Source: Pseudomonas sp. S04
GTDB taxonomy: Bacteria > Pseudomonadota > Gammaproteobacteria > Pseudomonadales > Pseudomonadaceae
Assembly: GCF_009834545.1 (NCBI RefSeq)
Contig: NZ_CP019427.1
Location: 5,090,001-5,154,000, forward strand
Direction: 5' to 3'
DNA: 64,000 bases
Shown here one piece after another: positions 24,653 to 35,750 of this stretch. The position numbers and the translations under genes are program-made. How positions within the stretch are numbered: the first letter of the stretch is position 1; every line of letters starts with the position of its first letter. Below the pieces are notes generated by a model. The model made no database searches, was not told the DNA's origin, and was given only the letters and a program-made list of their open reading frames with translations.

Positions 24653-26463
24653 ATGATCGCTTGCCTGCGGCTGTTCACTGCCCTCTGCCTCGCTGCCCTG
24701 TTGGCGGCTTGCGCCAGCTCGCCCTCGTCCAGCCTTGGCGACCTTCCACGGACGGCCGATGCCAGTATCGAGCAACTGCTCGAACAGGCTGCCACCAGCA
24801 CCAATCCGGAAAAGGCTGCCCTGCTGCGCCTGAGCGCGGCCGACCTGGCGTATCGCCAGGGTAACGCCGGCCAGTCCGCGCAAATCCTGCAACAGGTTCC
24901 GCTGGAAACGCTCAAGCCGGGCCAACAGGTCTATGCCAGCACCCTGGCCGCCGAACTGGCGATGACCCGCAACCAGCCCAAGGCGGCACTGACCGCCCTG
25001 AGCCACCCAAGCCTGCAGCGCCTGAGCGAATTGCCGGACGAGCAACAGGTTCGCACCGGCACCGTGCGTGCCCGCGCCCTCGAAGCCGACGGCCAGACGC
25101 TGGCCGCCGCCCGCGAGCGAATTGCCATCGCGCCGATGCTCGAAGGCGAAGCCGCGAACAAGAACCACGAGGCGATCTGGGCACTGATTGCCTCGCTGCC
25201 CACCGACCAGTTGCAACCGATCACCGACGACGTGCTCGGCGGCTGGATGAGCCTGGCCGTGGCGGTAAAAACCGCCGGCACCCTGGAACTGCAACAGGCC
25301 GCCATCGACAACTGGAAAGCCCAGCACCCGAAACACCCTGCCGCCCTGCAGTTGCCACTGCCACTGACCCAACTCAAGCAACTGGCCAGCCAGCCGCTCG
25401 GCAAGATCGCCCTGCTGCTGCCCCAGGAAGGCCCGCTGGCCTCGGTGGCCAAGGCCCTGCGCGAAGGTTTCATGGCTGCTCACTACCAGGCCCAACAGGC
25501 CGGACAGAACCCACCCGCCATCGAGTTCTATGACAGCTCGCGCCTGACCTCGCTGGACGACTTCTATCGCAAGGCCCAAGCCGATGGCGTGCAACTGGTA
25601 GTCGGCCCGCTGGAAAAACCTCTGGTCAAGCAACTCAACGCGCGCCCTCAACTGCCGATCACCACCCTGGCGCTGAACTACAGCGAAGGCGAGCAAGGCC
25701 CGGCCCAACTGTTCCAGTTCGGCCTCGCGGCCGAGGACGAGGCGCGCGAAGTATCCCGTCGCGCACGTGCCGACGGCCTGCATCGCGCTGCGGTACTGGT
25801 ACCTAAAGGCGAATGGGGCGACCGCGTCCTCAAGGCCTTCAGCCAGGACTGGCAAGCCAATGGCGGCAGCATCATCGGTGTCGAACGTGTAGACCAACCC
25901 GTGCAACTGGCCCAGCAGATCGCCGACCTGTTCCAACTGCGCCAGAGCGAAGGTCGCGCCAAGAGCCTGCAAAGCACCGTCGGCTCGCAGATCGCCGCAC
26001 AGCCGTCGCGCCGCCAGGACATCGAGTTCATCTTCCTCGCCTCGACCCCACAACAGGCGCAACAGATCAAACCCACGCTGAACTTCCAATACGCGGGTGA
26101 CGTGCCGGTCTACGCCACGTCCCACGTGTACAGCGCCAGTGGCGACCAGAACCAGTACAACGACATGAACGGCGTGCGCTTCTGCGAAACCCCATGGCTG
26201 CTCAACACCAGCGACCCGCTGCGCCAGCAAGTGACTGCACAATGGCCACAAGCCAATAGCAGCCTGGGTCGGCTGTACGCCATGGGCGTCGACGCCTACC
26301 GCCTGGCCCCGCGCCTGGGTCAACTCAAGGCCCTGCCGGACAGCACCATCGAAGGCCAGTCGGGCAACCTGAGCATGAGCCCGACGCAACGGGTTCAACG
26401 CCAGCTGCCTTGGGCGCAATTCGTCAACGGCCAGGTCCAACGCCTGCCGGACACCCCGCGCTG

Positions 26464-26464
<1 letters not shown>
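24653..26464 (+). CDS. lpoA: Penicillin-binding protein activator LpoA (603 aa)
   Basis: LpoA (YraM/LppC) is an outer-membrane lipoprotein that activates the bifunctional synthase PBP1a through the periplasm. The signal peptide ends in the lipobox LAACAS. It is followed by an N-terminal helical repeat region (about residues 35-260) and a C-terminal domain of periplasmic-binding-protein fold starting at GKIALLLPQEGPLASVAKAL. Divergent from rsmI and followed by yraN with a one-base overlap, the order seen from E. coli to Pseudomonas. Confidence 0.94.
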
Positions 26465-28096
<1,632 letters not shown>

Positions 28097-28103
28097 CACG
28101 CTC

Positions 28104-28169
28104 TCCTGCAGGAGCACGGCTGCGATGGCGCCTTTGAAAATGCCATCGCGAGCAAGCTCGGCTCCTACA
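28104..28169. repeat. REP-type inverted pair
   Basis: CAGGAGCACGGCTGCGATGGC and CCATCGCGAGCAAGCTCGGC are inverted, diverged copies of the Pseudomonas REP core, set between dolP and the shared terminator. Confidence 0.65.
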
Positions 28170-28172
28170 GCA

Positions 28173-28207
28173 ATAAAAAAGGCGATCCATTCGGATCGCC
28201 TTTTTTA
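28173..28207. terminator. Bidirectional terminator between dolP and sspB
   Basis: AAAAAAGGCGATCC and GGATCGCCTTTTTT pair around a short ATTC loop. Flanking A and T tracts let it work for both convergent transcripts. It abuts the sspB stop codon at 28208. Confidence 0.88.
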
Positions 28208-28621
28208 TTACTTCACCACCTTCAAGCTTGGCCGTCCGCTAGGGCGCGGTGGCTCGTTGTCGGGTGGCGGCAGATCATCTTCGGGCTCGAACTCGTCCTC
28301 GCCCTCTACCGGCGACTCCAAGTCAAACACCATACCCTGGCCATTCTCCCGAGCGTAAATACCCAGGATCGCAGCTATAGGCACGTACAGGGTGTGCGGC
28401 ACACCACCGAAGCGACCTTCAAAGCTCACTGCATCGTTATCCATGTGCAGATGACGCACGGCAGCGGGCGAAACGTTCAGGACAATCTGTCCGTCACTGG
28501 CAAAACCTTGTGGCACCTGCACCGAAGGAAACTCGGAGTTGACCAGCATGTGCGGGGTGCAATCGTTATCGACAATCCACTCATAGAGCGCACGGACGAG
28601 ATAAGGACGACTGGAGTTCAT
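28208..28621 (-). CDS. sspB: ClpXP specificity-enhancing factor SspB (137 aa)
   Basis: SspB delivers ssrA-tagged and other substrates to ClpXP. The N-terminal adaptor domain (RPYLVRALYEWIVDNDCTPH) is followed by an acidic, Pro-rich linker. The C-terminal tail RPSLKVVK matches the ClpX-binding motif of E. coli SspB. The ATG follows AAGGAGCCGCT and lies 16 bases after sspA. Confidence 0.96.
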   Translation of the reverse strand: MNSSRPYLVRALYEWIVDNDCTPHMLVNSEFPSVQVPQGFASDGQIVLNVSPAAVRHLHMDNDAVSFEGRFGGVPHTLYVPIAAILGIYARENGQGMVFDLESPVEGEDEFEPEDDLPPPDNEPPRPSGRPSLKVVK

Positions 28622-28637
28622 AGCGGCTCCTTAAGCC

Positions 28638-29255
28638 TTAGCGCATATCGCGTTCGACACCAGACAGGCTCGCCTGGAATGCCTCACGCGCAAACTGGCG
28701 CTCCATATAATCAAGCAGCGGCTTGGCCGGCCGCGGCAGTTCAATACCCAGGATCGGCAAACGCCAGAGTATCGGTAGTAGGCAGCAATCCACCAGACTT
28801 TGTTCCTCACTGAGGAAAAACGGCTTGTCGGCGAACAACGGCGAGACACCCGTGAGGCTCTCTCGCAGTTCCTTGCGCGCCTGCACGCGTGCTGGCTCCT
28901 TGGTCCGTGAGTCCAGGATCAGATCCACCAGGCCACACCAGTCACGCTGGATGCGATGGATCAGCAGGCGGCTATTGGCCCGCGCCACCGGATAAACCGG
29001 CAGCAAAGGTGGATGGGGATAACGCTCATCCAGGTATTCCATCACCACGGTCGACTCCCACAACGCCAGGTCACGATCGACCAGGGTGGGCAAGCTGCCG
29101 TAAGGGTTCACTTCGATCAGCTTTGGCGGCTGACGGCCCGCCTCCACACTGATGATCTCGGCGCTGACACCCTTCTCTGCCAGTACGATTCGCACTCGGT
29201 GGGAATAGTGGTCGGCGGGGTCGGAGTAACAGGCCAACCGGTTGGTCACGCCCAT
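28638..29255 (-). CDS. sspA: Stringent starvation protein A (205 aa)
   Basis: SspA is a GST-fold protein without GST activity that binds RNA polymerase and reprograms transcription under stress; in Pseudomonas and relatives it also affects virulence genes. It begins [20 protein letters not shown] and has the thioredoxin-like [13 protein letters not shown] segment and the helical C-terminal domain. A strong GAGGAGG site precedes the ATG. It forms an operon with sspB and lies downstream of petABC, separated by a large hairpin. Confidence 0.95.
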   Translation of the reverse strand: MGVTNRLACYSDPADHYSHRVRIVLAEKGVSAEIISVEAGRQPPKLIEVNPYGSLPTLVDRDLALWESTVVMEYLDERYPHPPLLPVYPVARANSRLLIHRIQRDWCGLVDLILDSRTKEPARVQARKELRESLTGVSPLFADKPFFLSEEQSLVDCCLLPILWRLPILGIELPRPAKPLLDYMERQFAREAFQASLSGVERDMR

Positions 29256-29300
29256 GGCGGTCCTCCTCGCTTGTTGAAATTATTGAAAGCGGAAAAACGA

Positions 29301-29376
29301 GCGCGCCCAGAGGGCGTCTCCCGTAACGCCTGGATGACCAGATTCGTTACGTTTACAGAGACGCCCTTGGGCGCGC
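29301..29376 (-). terminator. Large nested inverted repeat between petC and sspA
   Basis: GCGCGCCCAGAGGGCGTCTC (29301-29320) pairs with GAGACGCCCTTGGGCGCGC (29358-29376) with a single bulge. Inside it GTAACG pairs with CGTTAC. On the minus strand it is followed by CGTTTTTCC. It probably terminates the petABC transcript, or partly attenuates read-through into sspA. Confidence 0.65.
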
Positions 29377-29405
29377 GCGATTAACAGCAAATGCTTGAAG
29401 CTAGA

Positions 29406-30188
29406 TCAATGCACATCTTTCCAGTATTCGCGCTTGAGCAAGTAAGCGAATACGAAGAAGAACGCCAGGTACAACAGTACGTAGGTACCAATGCGCTGAT
29501 GCTCCAGCTTAACCGGGTTAGCCGAGTAAGCGAGGAAGGTTACCAGATTCTTGACCTTCTCATCGAACTGCTCTTCGGTCAGGGCACCGGACTTCGGCAC
29601 GATGGTCAACTGATCGCACGCTTCATGAGTCAGCGGCGTACCGGTCAGCGGATCATATTGCTTCTTGCCGTCCTCGACGATCTGCACCTGTTTGCAGCCT
29701 ACGACCTGGCGACCTTGCAGGCCGACCAGCACGTTGGGCATGCCGACGTTCGGGAACACCTTGTTGTTCACGCCCCAAGGACGCGACGGATCTTCGTAGA
29801 ACGACTTCAGGTAGCCGTAGAGCCAGTCAGTGCCACGCACCCGAGCTACCAGGGTCAGGTCAGGCGGCGCAGCGCCGAACCAGGCCTTGGCGTCTGCCGG
29901 CTGCATGCCAATGTTCATGTGGTCGCCGATCTTGGCGCCGGTGAACACCAGGTTCTTGAGCATCAGATCGTGAGGAATCCCCAGATCGTCGGCAACGCGC
30001 TCATAGCGCTGGAACTTGGCACTGTGGCAGCCCATGCAGTAGTTGGCGAAGGTACGTGCGCCATCTTGCATTGCCGCTTTATCGGAGACGTCGATGTCGA
30101 CCTTTTCCAGCTCAGGACCGCCCGCGGTGGATGCGAACGAGAACACAGGCAAAGCAGCAAGAATCAGTACAGCAAATAGCTTTTTCAT
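29406..30188 (-). CDS. petC: Cytochrome c1 of the bc1 complex (260 aa)
   Basis: Cytochrome c1 carries electrons from the Rieske protein to cytochrome c. It has a signal peptide (MKKLFAVLILAALPVFSFA), haem-binding CMGCH at residues 51-55, a Met-ligand region NVGMPNVLV, and a C-terminal membrane anchor (YVLLYLAFFFVFAYLL). The ATG at 30188 overlaps the petB stop as TGATG. The longer frame inside petB is rejected. Confidence 0.97.
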   Translation of the reverse strand: MKKLFAVLILAALPVFSFASTAGGPELEKVDIDVSDKAAMQDGARTFANYCMGCHSAKFQRYERVADDLGIPHDLMLKNLVFTGAKIGDHMNIGMQPADAKAWFGAAPPDLTLVARVRGTDWLYGYLKSFYEDPSRPWGVNNKVFPNVGMPNVLVGLQGRQVVGCKQVQIVEDGKKQYDPLTGTPLTHEACDQLTIVPKSGALTEEQFDEKVKNLVTFLAYSANPVKLEHQRIGTYVLLYLAFFFVFAYLLKREYWKDVH

Positions 30189-31399
30189 CAGCCAGTCACC
30201 CTTTCCGGAACCGGTTTTGTCTTCTCGAGCCGGGTGTAGAACGGCATCAGAATGAAGTAGGCGAAGTACAGGAAGGTACATACCTGCGACAACAGCGTAC
30301 GACCTGGCGTTGGCGCCAGAACACCCAACACACCCAGGATCACGAACGAAATGCAGAACACCCAGAGCCAGATCTTGCTCATCCAGCCCTTGTAGCGCAT
30401 GGATTTGACCGGGCTACGGTCAAGCCATGGCAGGACGAACAGCACGGCGATCGCGGCGCCCATGGCGATAACGCCCAGGAGCTTGTCGGGAACGGCACGC
30501 AAGATCGCGTAGAACGGGGTGAAGTACCAGACCGGAGCGATGTGCTCTGGGGTCTTGAAGGCGTTCGCCACTTCGAAGTTCGGCTTCTCGAGGAAATAAC
30601 CGCCCATTTCCGGGAAGAAGAACACGATCGAGCAGAAGATGAACAGGAACACCACCACGCCGACGATATCTTTCACGGTGTAGTACGGGTGGAAGGCAAT
30701 GCCGTCCAGCGGTACGCCGTTTTCGTCTTTGTATTTCTTGATGTCGACGCCGTCCGGGTTGTTCGAACCGACTTCGTGCAGCGCCAGGACGTGCAGCACT
30801 ACCAGGCCAAGAATAACGATCGGCAAGGCCACCACGTGCAAGGCGAAGAAGCGGTTCAGGGTGATCCCGGAAATCAGGTAGTCACCACGGATCCACTGGG
30901 TCAGGTCGTCGCCGATGACCGGAATCGCACCAAACAGCGAGATGATCACCTGGGCACCCCAGTAGGACATCTGGCCCCACGGCAGCAGGTAACCCATGAA
31001 GGCTTCCGCCATCAGGGCCAGGTAGATCAGCATGCCGAACACCCACACCAGCTCACGCGGCTTCTGGTACGAACCGTAGAGCAAGCCACGGAACATATGC
31101 AGATAGACCACGACGAAGAACGCCGAAGCGCCGGTGGAGTGCAGCAGACGCAGGATCGAGCCGTACTCGACGTCGCGCATGATGTATTCGACGGAGGCAA
31201 ACGCCTCTTCCGCCGACGGGGTGTAGCTCATGGTCAGCCAGACACCGGTAACGATCTGGTTAACCAGAACCAGCAGTGCCAGGGAGCCAAAGAAGTAGAA
31301 GAAGTTGAAGTTCTTCGGAGCGTAATACTTGCTGAGATGGTCTTCCCACATCTTGGTCGCAGGAAAGCGCGCATCAACCCAATCCATCAACTTGCTCAT
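30188..31399 (-). CDS. petB: Cytochrome b of the bc1 complex (403 aa)
   Basis: This multi-helix membrane subunit binds two haems b and forms both quinone sites. The haem-ligand helices STGASAFFVVVYLHMFRGL and FFALHVVALPIVI are visible, as is the Qo-site motif of the PEW type, here PEHIAPVWYF. The ATG at 31399 (MSKLMDWVDARFPATKMW) gives the family N-terminus. A GTG one codon earlier is an alternative. It overlaps the petA stop by one base. Confidence 0.97.
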   Translation of the reverse strand: MSKLMDWVDARFPATKMWEDHLSKYYAPKNFNFFYFFGSLALLVLVNQIVTGVWLTMSYTPSAEEAFASVEYIMRDVEYGSILRLLHSTGASAFFVVVYLHMFRGLLYGSYQKPRELVWVFGMLIYLALMAEAFMGYLLPWGQMSYWGAQVIISLFGAIPVIGDDLTQWIRGDYLISGITLNRFFALHVVALPIVILGLVVLHVLALHEVGSNNPDGVDIKKYKDENGVPLDGIAFHPYYTVKDIVGVVVFLFIFCSIVFFFPEMGGYFLEKPNFEVANAFKTPEHIAPVWYFTPFYAILRAVPDKLLGVIAMGAAIAVLFVLPWLDRSPVKSMRYKGWMSKIWLWVFCISFVILGVLGVLAPTPGRTLLSQVCTFLYFAYFILMPFYTRLEKTKPVPERVTG

Positions 31400-31992
31400 C
31401 ACGCGTTCTCCGTATCGACGCCGACGACAATGATGTCGTCCGACTCATAGGAATGCGGGGGAACTGGCAGGTTCAAAGGCGCAGGCTGCGATTTGAAGAC
31501 ACGGCCAGCCAGGTCGTAGTGGGAGCCATGGCAAGGGCAGAAGTAGCCGCCCACCCATTTTGGACCGAGGTCGGCCGGCGCCACTTCTGGACGGAAGGTC
31601 GGTGAACAGCCCAGGTGCGTGCAGATACCGATCAGCAGCAGCACTTCCGGCTTGATCGAACGCGTCTTGGGATCCACATAGGTCGGTTGTACCGAGGCCT
31701 TGGAGTCCGGATCGGAGAGATCCCCCTCGATCTTCGTCAGGTTCCCCAGAATCTCTTGGGTGCGGCGGACGATGAATACCGGCTGACCGCGCCATTCGGC
31801 AATCATTTGCTGACCTGGCTCGATTTTGCTGACATTCACTTTCACCGGTGCACCTGCGGCTTTCGCCTTGGCACTGGGAAACCACGACCCCACGAACGGG
31901 ACCGCAGCCCCCACCGCTCCTGCAGCACCCACCACGGATGTGGCTGCTACCAAGAAGCGACGCCGGCCTGTATTCACGCCGTCATTGCTCAT
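31399..31992 (-). CDS. petA: Rieske iron-sulfur subunit of the bc1 complex (197 aa)
   Basis: It carries the 2Fe-2S cluster that takes electrons from ubiquinol. Cluster ligands are in CTHLGC (residues 124-129) and CPCHGSH (152-158). The N-terminus has a Tat-type RRRFLVAATSVVG segment that acts as an uncleaved anchor. The ATG at 31992 has GAGAGGA upstream. It is the first gene of petABC. Confidence 0.97.
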   Translation of the reverse strand: MSNDGVNTGRRRFLVAATSVVGAAGAVGAAVPFVGSWFPSAKAKAAGAPVKVNVSKIEPGQQMIAEWRGQPVFIVRRTQEILGNLTKIEGDLSDPDSKASVQPTYVDPKTRSIKPEVLLLIGICTHLGCSPTFRPEVAPADLGPKWVGGYFCPCHGSHYDLAGRVFKSQPAPLNLPVPPHSYESDDIIVVGVDTENA

Positions 31993-32192
31993 CCAGTCCT
32001 CTCCCATCAGCTTTGTGGCCTGTTAAATCAGGCATCTACTAAGTAAAAATCTGAACTTATAAAAATTTTGCAGAATGGTAATGAAAAGCCCCAATTCTGA
32101 CAAGGTAATTACCACCCATGGGTACCGCCAAGCCTTGTAGTATAGGGCTTCTGCGGATGTGGCAAGTTGTCACACCAAAAATCATCGCCCAT

Positions 32193-32225
32193 AAAAAACG
32201 CCCAGCTCCGCGAGGAGACTGGGCG
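32193..32225 (-). terminator. Terminator after rpsI
   Basis: On the minus strand GCGCCCAG and CTGGGCG pair around a region that itself folds (CTCC/GGAG), followed by TTTTTT. It ends the rplM-rpsI transcript 20 bases after the rpsI stop. Confidence 0.85.
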
Positions 32226-32244
32226 CTTTGAACGCGAAAGCGAA

Positions 32245-32637
32245 TTAACGCTTCGAGTACTGCGGACGCTTACGCGCTTTACGCAGACCAACTTTCTTAC
32301 GTTCAACTTCACGCGCGTCACGGGTTACGAAGCCAGCTTTACGCAGTGCACCGCGCAGAGTTTCGTCGTAATCCATCAGAGCGCGAGTGATGCCATGGCG
32401 GATTGCGCCAGCTTGACCACTTACACCACCACCGATCACGGTGACGTAGATGTCGAACTTCTCGACAGTCTCAGTCAATTCCAGCGGCTGACGAACTACC
32501 ATGCGGGCAGTTTCGCGACCGAAGAAATTTTCCAGCGAACGGTTGTTGATGGAGATGTTACCAGTGCCCGGACGCAGGAAAACGCGTGCGGTTGCGGTCT
32601 TGCGACGGCCAGTGCCGTAATTTTGAGTCGCCGACAT
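32245..32637 (-). CDS. rpsI: Ribosomal protein S9 (130 aa)
   Basis: S9 is a small-subunit protein whose basic C-terminal tail reaches the P-site tRNA. It begins [20 protein letters not shown] and ends [11 protein letters not shown], the conserved tail. It lies 14 bases after rplM, the near-universal L13-S9 operon. Confidence 0.98.
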   Translation of the reverse strand: MSATQNYGTGRRKTATARVFLRPGTGNISINNRSLENFFGRETARMVVRQPLELTETVEKFDIYVTVIGGGVSGQAGAIRHGITRALMDYDETLRGALRKAGFVTRDAREVERKKVGLRKARKRPQYSKR

Positions 32638-32651
32638 AATGAACTATTCCG

Positions 32652-33080
32652 TTAAAACTTCAGTTCTTGGGGCTGCTGAGCAGTATGAGGGTGAACAGCG
32701 CCCGCATAGACTTTCAGCTTACGATACATGTCGCGACCCAGTGGGTTCTTAGGCAGCATGCCTTTAACCGCGGTCTCGATCACGCGCTCAGGGGCTTTAG
32801 CGATCAGCTTTTCGAAGTTGATCGACTTGATGCCGCCCGGGAAACCGGAGTGGGAGTAGTAGATTTTGTCGGTGGTTTTAGCACCGGTTACACGAATCTG
32901 CTCGGCATTGATAACGACGATGTAGTCGCCGGTGTCAACGTGAGGAGTGTACTCAGCTTTATGCTTGCCACGCAGACGGCTCGCGATTTCGGTGGCCAGA
33001 CGACCCAGGGTCTGACCTGCAGCGTCGACGACAAACCAGTCGCGCTGTACTGTTTCCGGTTTAGCAGTAAAAGTTTTCAT
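32652..33080 (-). CDS. rplM: Ribosomal protein L13 (142 aa)
   Basis: L13 is an early-assembling large-subunit protein. The N-terminus [20 protein letters not shown] and the signature [20 protein letters not shown] are family-standard. It is the first gene of the rplM-rpsI operon, with a promoter candidate about 40 bases upstream. Confidence 0.98.
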   Translation of the reverse strand: MKTFTAKPETVQRDWFVVDAAGQTLGRLATEIASRLRGKHKAEYTPHVDTGDYIVVINAEQIRVTGAKTTDKIYYSHSGFPGGIKSINFEKLIAKAPERVIETAVKGMLPKNPLGRDMYRKLKVYAGAVHPHTAQQPQELKF

Positions 33081-33121
33081 TCTTTATAGCCTCAGGGGCC
33101 GCCCTGTAAATTAGACGGCGG

Positions 33122-33150
33122 ATCTTACTGAATAGTGCGTACTTTGACAA
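33122..33150 (-). promoter_or_regulatory. Candidate promoter of rplM-rpsI
   Basis: On the minus strand TTGTCA (33145-33150) and TAAGAT (33122-33127) are 17 bases apart. An overlapping alternative starts with TTGACT a few bases further upstream. Confidence 0.45.
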
Positions 33151-33325
33151 GTCAAAGGCAGCCGGGTACAGACGCTATCGGGGGCTCGGGTCGGCGCGTC
33201 CGTTCAACGGCAAGATTCTTCGGCGGCGGCGCATCACTTCCACTGCAGAAAGAGGTGCGCAATTATGCAGATTGCGAAAAATTTTTCAACCTGCTTTTAT
33301 GATTGTTTTGCCAAGGGAGCACCCG

Positions 33326-34366
33326 ATGGACTATCGCCAGCTAGGCCGCACCGACCTGAATGTCAGTGCCATCTGCCTCGGAACCATGACCTGGGGCGAG
33401 CAAAACAGCGAGGCAGAGGCCTTCGCGCAGATCGAGCGAGCCAAGAGCGCCGGGATTAACTTCATCGACACCGCCGAGATGTACCCGGTCCCACCCAAGG
33501 CGCAAACCTACGCCAGCACCGAACGCTACATCGGCAACTACTTCAAGAGCCATGGCGACCGAGCCGACTGGATTCTGGCCAGCAAGATCGCCGGCCCCGG
33601 CAACACCATCGACTATATTCGCGACGGTCACCTCAAGCACAACCGCGAACACATCGTCCAGGCCCTGGACGCCAGCCTCAAGCGTCTGCAAACCGACTGG
33701 ATCGACCTCTACCAGTTGCATTGGCCAGAGCGCAGCACCAACTTTTTTGGCCAACTGGGCTACAAGCACAAGAGCGAAGTCAACCTGACGCCGCTTGAGG
33801 ATACCCTCCAAGCCCTGGATGAACAGGTCAAGGCCGGCAAGATCCGTCACATCGGCCTATCCAACGAAACCCCATGGGGCACCATGCGTTTTCTCGCCCT
33901 GGCCGAAGCCCGTGGCTGGCCGCGTGCGGTGACCATCCAGAACCCCTACAACCTGCTCAACCGCAGCTTTGAAGTGGGCCTGGCGGAAATCGCCATCCGC
34001 GAACAATGCGGCCTGCTCGCCTACTCGCCGCTGGCGTTCGGTTTCCTGTCAGGCAAATACGAAGGTGGCGCGCGCCCGGCAAAAGGCCGCCTGAGCCTCT
34101 ACAGTCGCTTCAGTCGCTATTTCAACCCGCAATCGGAAGCTGCCTGCAGCCGTTATGTCGCGCTGGCCCGTGAACACGGCCTGGACCCGGCACAAATGGC
34201 CCTGGCCTTCGTCACCCAGCAACCGTTCGTCACCAGCAACATCATCGGGGCGACCACGATCGAACAACTGGACAGCAACATTGCCAGCTTCGACCTGAAG
34301 CTGTCGGATGAAGTGCTGGCGGGGATCGAGGCGATCCACCAGGATCACCCGAACCCGGCGCCATAA
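33326..34366 (+). CDS. tas: NADP(H)-dependent aldo/keto reductase, Tas-like (346 aa)
   Basis: The length equals that of E. coli Tas. The catalytic tetrad of the aldo/keto reductase barrel is present: Asp48 and Tyr53 in NFIDTAEMYP, Lys87 in LASKIAG and His132 in YQLHWPE. It should reduce carbonyl compounds with NADPH in the cytoplasm; the physiological substrate of Tas is not firmly known. The ATG at 33326 is chosen because AAGGGAG precedes it. Upstream in-frame codons are not family-like. It corresponds in position to PA4434 of P. aeruginosa. Confidence 0.9.
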   Translation: MDYRQLGRTDLNVSAICLGTMTWGEQNSEAEAFAQIERAKSAGINFIDTAEMYPVPPKAQTYASTERYIGNYFKSHGDRADWILASKIAGPGNTIDYIRDGHLKHNREHIVQALDASLKRLQTDWIDLYQLHWPERSTNFFGQLGYKHKSEVNLTPLEDTLQALDEQVKAGKIRHIGLSNETPWGTMRFLALAEARGWPRAVTIQNPYNLLNRSFEVGLAEIAIREQCGLLAYSPLAFGFLSGKYEGGARPAKGRLSLYSRFSRYFNPQSEAACSRYVALAREHGLDPAQMALAFVTQQPFVTSNIIGATTIEQLDSNIASFDLKLSDEVLAGIEAIHQDHPNPAP

Positions 34367-34374
34367 CCCCCACG

Positions 34375-34475
34375 TGTAGGAGCGAGCTTACTCGCGAAAA
34401 GCCTGAGCACACCGCTGGGTGCCAGGCTTTCAACGCTATCGTTGACGACCATCGCGAGCGAGCTGTTCCTACAAT
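34375..34475. repeat. REP/REPIN-type inverted pair
   Basis: GTAGGAGCGAGCTTACTCGCGA at the left and CCATCGCGAGCGAGCTGTTCCTAC at the right are inverted copies of the Pseudomonas REP core. They fill the gap between two convergent genes and may also act as the transcript end for both. Confidence 0.75.
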
Positions 34476-35605
34476 GATCTGGCAATGATCTCCTTCATGA
34501 TCTCGTTGGTCCCCGCATAAATCCGCTGCACCCGCGCATCGGCCCAGGCCCGGGCGATCGGGTATTCCCACATGAAGCCGTAGCCGCCATGCAACTGCAC
34601 GCATTCGTCGAGCACCTTGCATTGCAGGTCAGTGCCCCAGTACTTGGCCATCGCCGCCGTCGGCACGTCTAGCTTGCCTTGCAGGTGCAGTTCCAGGCAG
34701 CGATCGACAAACACCCGGCCAATCTGGATCTCAGTGGCCATTTCCGCCAGCTTGAAGCGGGTGTTCTGGAAGTCCGCAATCGACTTGCCGAACGCCTTGC
34801 GCTCGCGGGTGTAATCCAGGGTCCATTGCAGGGCGGCCTCCGCCGACGCCAGGCCGCCTACGGCCACCGTCAGGCGCTCCTGTGGCAACTCCTGCATCAG
34901 ATAGGCGAAGCCCATCCCGGCCTGCCCCAGCAGGTTCTCCTTGGGCACCCGGACGTCCTGGAAGAACAGCTCCGAGGTGTCCTGGGCCTTCATGCCGACC
35001 TTTTCCAGGCGCTTGCCCTTGGCAAAGCCCGGGGTGTCGGCTTCCACCAGGAACAGGCTGGTGCCCTTGGCCCCGGCCTTGGGATCGGTCTTGGCGACGA
35101 CAATCACCAGGTCCGCCAGGTAGCCGTTGGTGATAAAGGTCTTCGAGCCGTTGATCACATATTCGTCGCCATCCAGCACTGCAGTGGTCTTCACCCCTTG
35201 CAGGTCGGACCCCGCGCCCGGCTCGGTCATGGCAATGGCCGTGACCATCTCGCCCGAAACCAGCTTGGGCAGGTATTTGTGTTTCAAGGCCTCACTGCCG
35301 TAATGCAGGATGTACGGCGCAACGATGTCCGAATGCAGGGAGAAGCCGATGCCGGTCAAGCCCAGCCGCCCGACTTCCTCGATCACCACCGTGCTGTAGA
35401 GAAAGTCCGCCCCCAGGCCACCGTATTCCTCCGGCAGATGGGAGCAGAGCATCCCCGCCTCCCCCGCCTTGTTCCACAACTTGCGGTCGATGTAGCCCTG
35501 TTTTTCCCATTGAGCATGAAACGGCACGGCTTCCTTTTCGAGGAAGGTGCGCACGCTATCGCGAAACAATTCGTGCTCGGAGCTGAACAAGGTTCTAGGG
35601 ATCAT
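34469..35605 (-). CDS. Acyl-CoA dehydrogenase, long-chain (LCAD) type (378 aa)
   Basis: This FAD enzyme carries out the first oxidation of beta-oxidation and would pass electrons to electron-transfer flavoprotein. Family motifs are AMTEPGAGSDLQG, the ITNGYLADLVIVVAKT sheet and RKAFGKSIADFQNTRFKLAEM. The Glu that medium-chain enzymes carry in the YEGT motif is replaced by Ala (IYAGTNEIMKE). A Glu sits instead in LPQERL, the catalytic-base position of mammalian LCAD, which the protein resembles closely at its C-terminus (HGGYGFMWEYPIA). The ATG at 35605 (MIPRTLFSSEHELFRD) is the family start. It is divergent from a GlxA/AraC regulator. Confidence 0.9.
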   Translation of the reverse strand: MIPRTLFSSEHELFRDSVRTFLEKEAVPFHAQWEKQGYIDRKLWNKAGEAGMLCSHLPEEYGGLGADFLYSTVVIEEVGRLGLTGIGFSLHSDIVAPYILHYGSEALKHKYLPKLVSGEMVTAIAMTEPGAGSDLQGVKTTAVLDGDEYVINGSKTFITNGYLADLVIVVAKTDPKAGAKGTSLFLVEADTPGFAKGKRLEKVGMKAQDTSELFFQDVRVPKENLLGQAGMGFAYLMQELPQERLTVAVGGLASAEAALQWTLDYTRERKAFGKSIADFQNTRFKLAEMATEIQIGRVFVDRCLELHLQGKLDVPTAAMAKYWGTDLQCKVLDECVQLHGGYGFMWEYPIARAWADARVQRIYAGTNEIMKEIIARSL

Positions 35606-35750
35606 CGGCGCACCTGTCGTTATTGTTGAACGAAAATGTATGCCAGAGACTAATCCCACCACCTGCAACGGGACACTGGACACATCCGCCAAAAAATAAG
35701 ACGATCCAGCCGCTTGGTGACCACTTTCCCCTATAAGAATAAATTGAATT

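Noticed and set aside
33272..33325. Upstream start for the aldo/keto reductase
   Set aside because: The extra 18 codons are not family-like, and AAGGGAG precedes the ATG at 33326.
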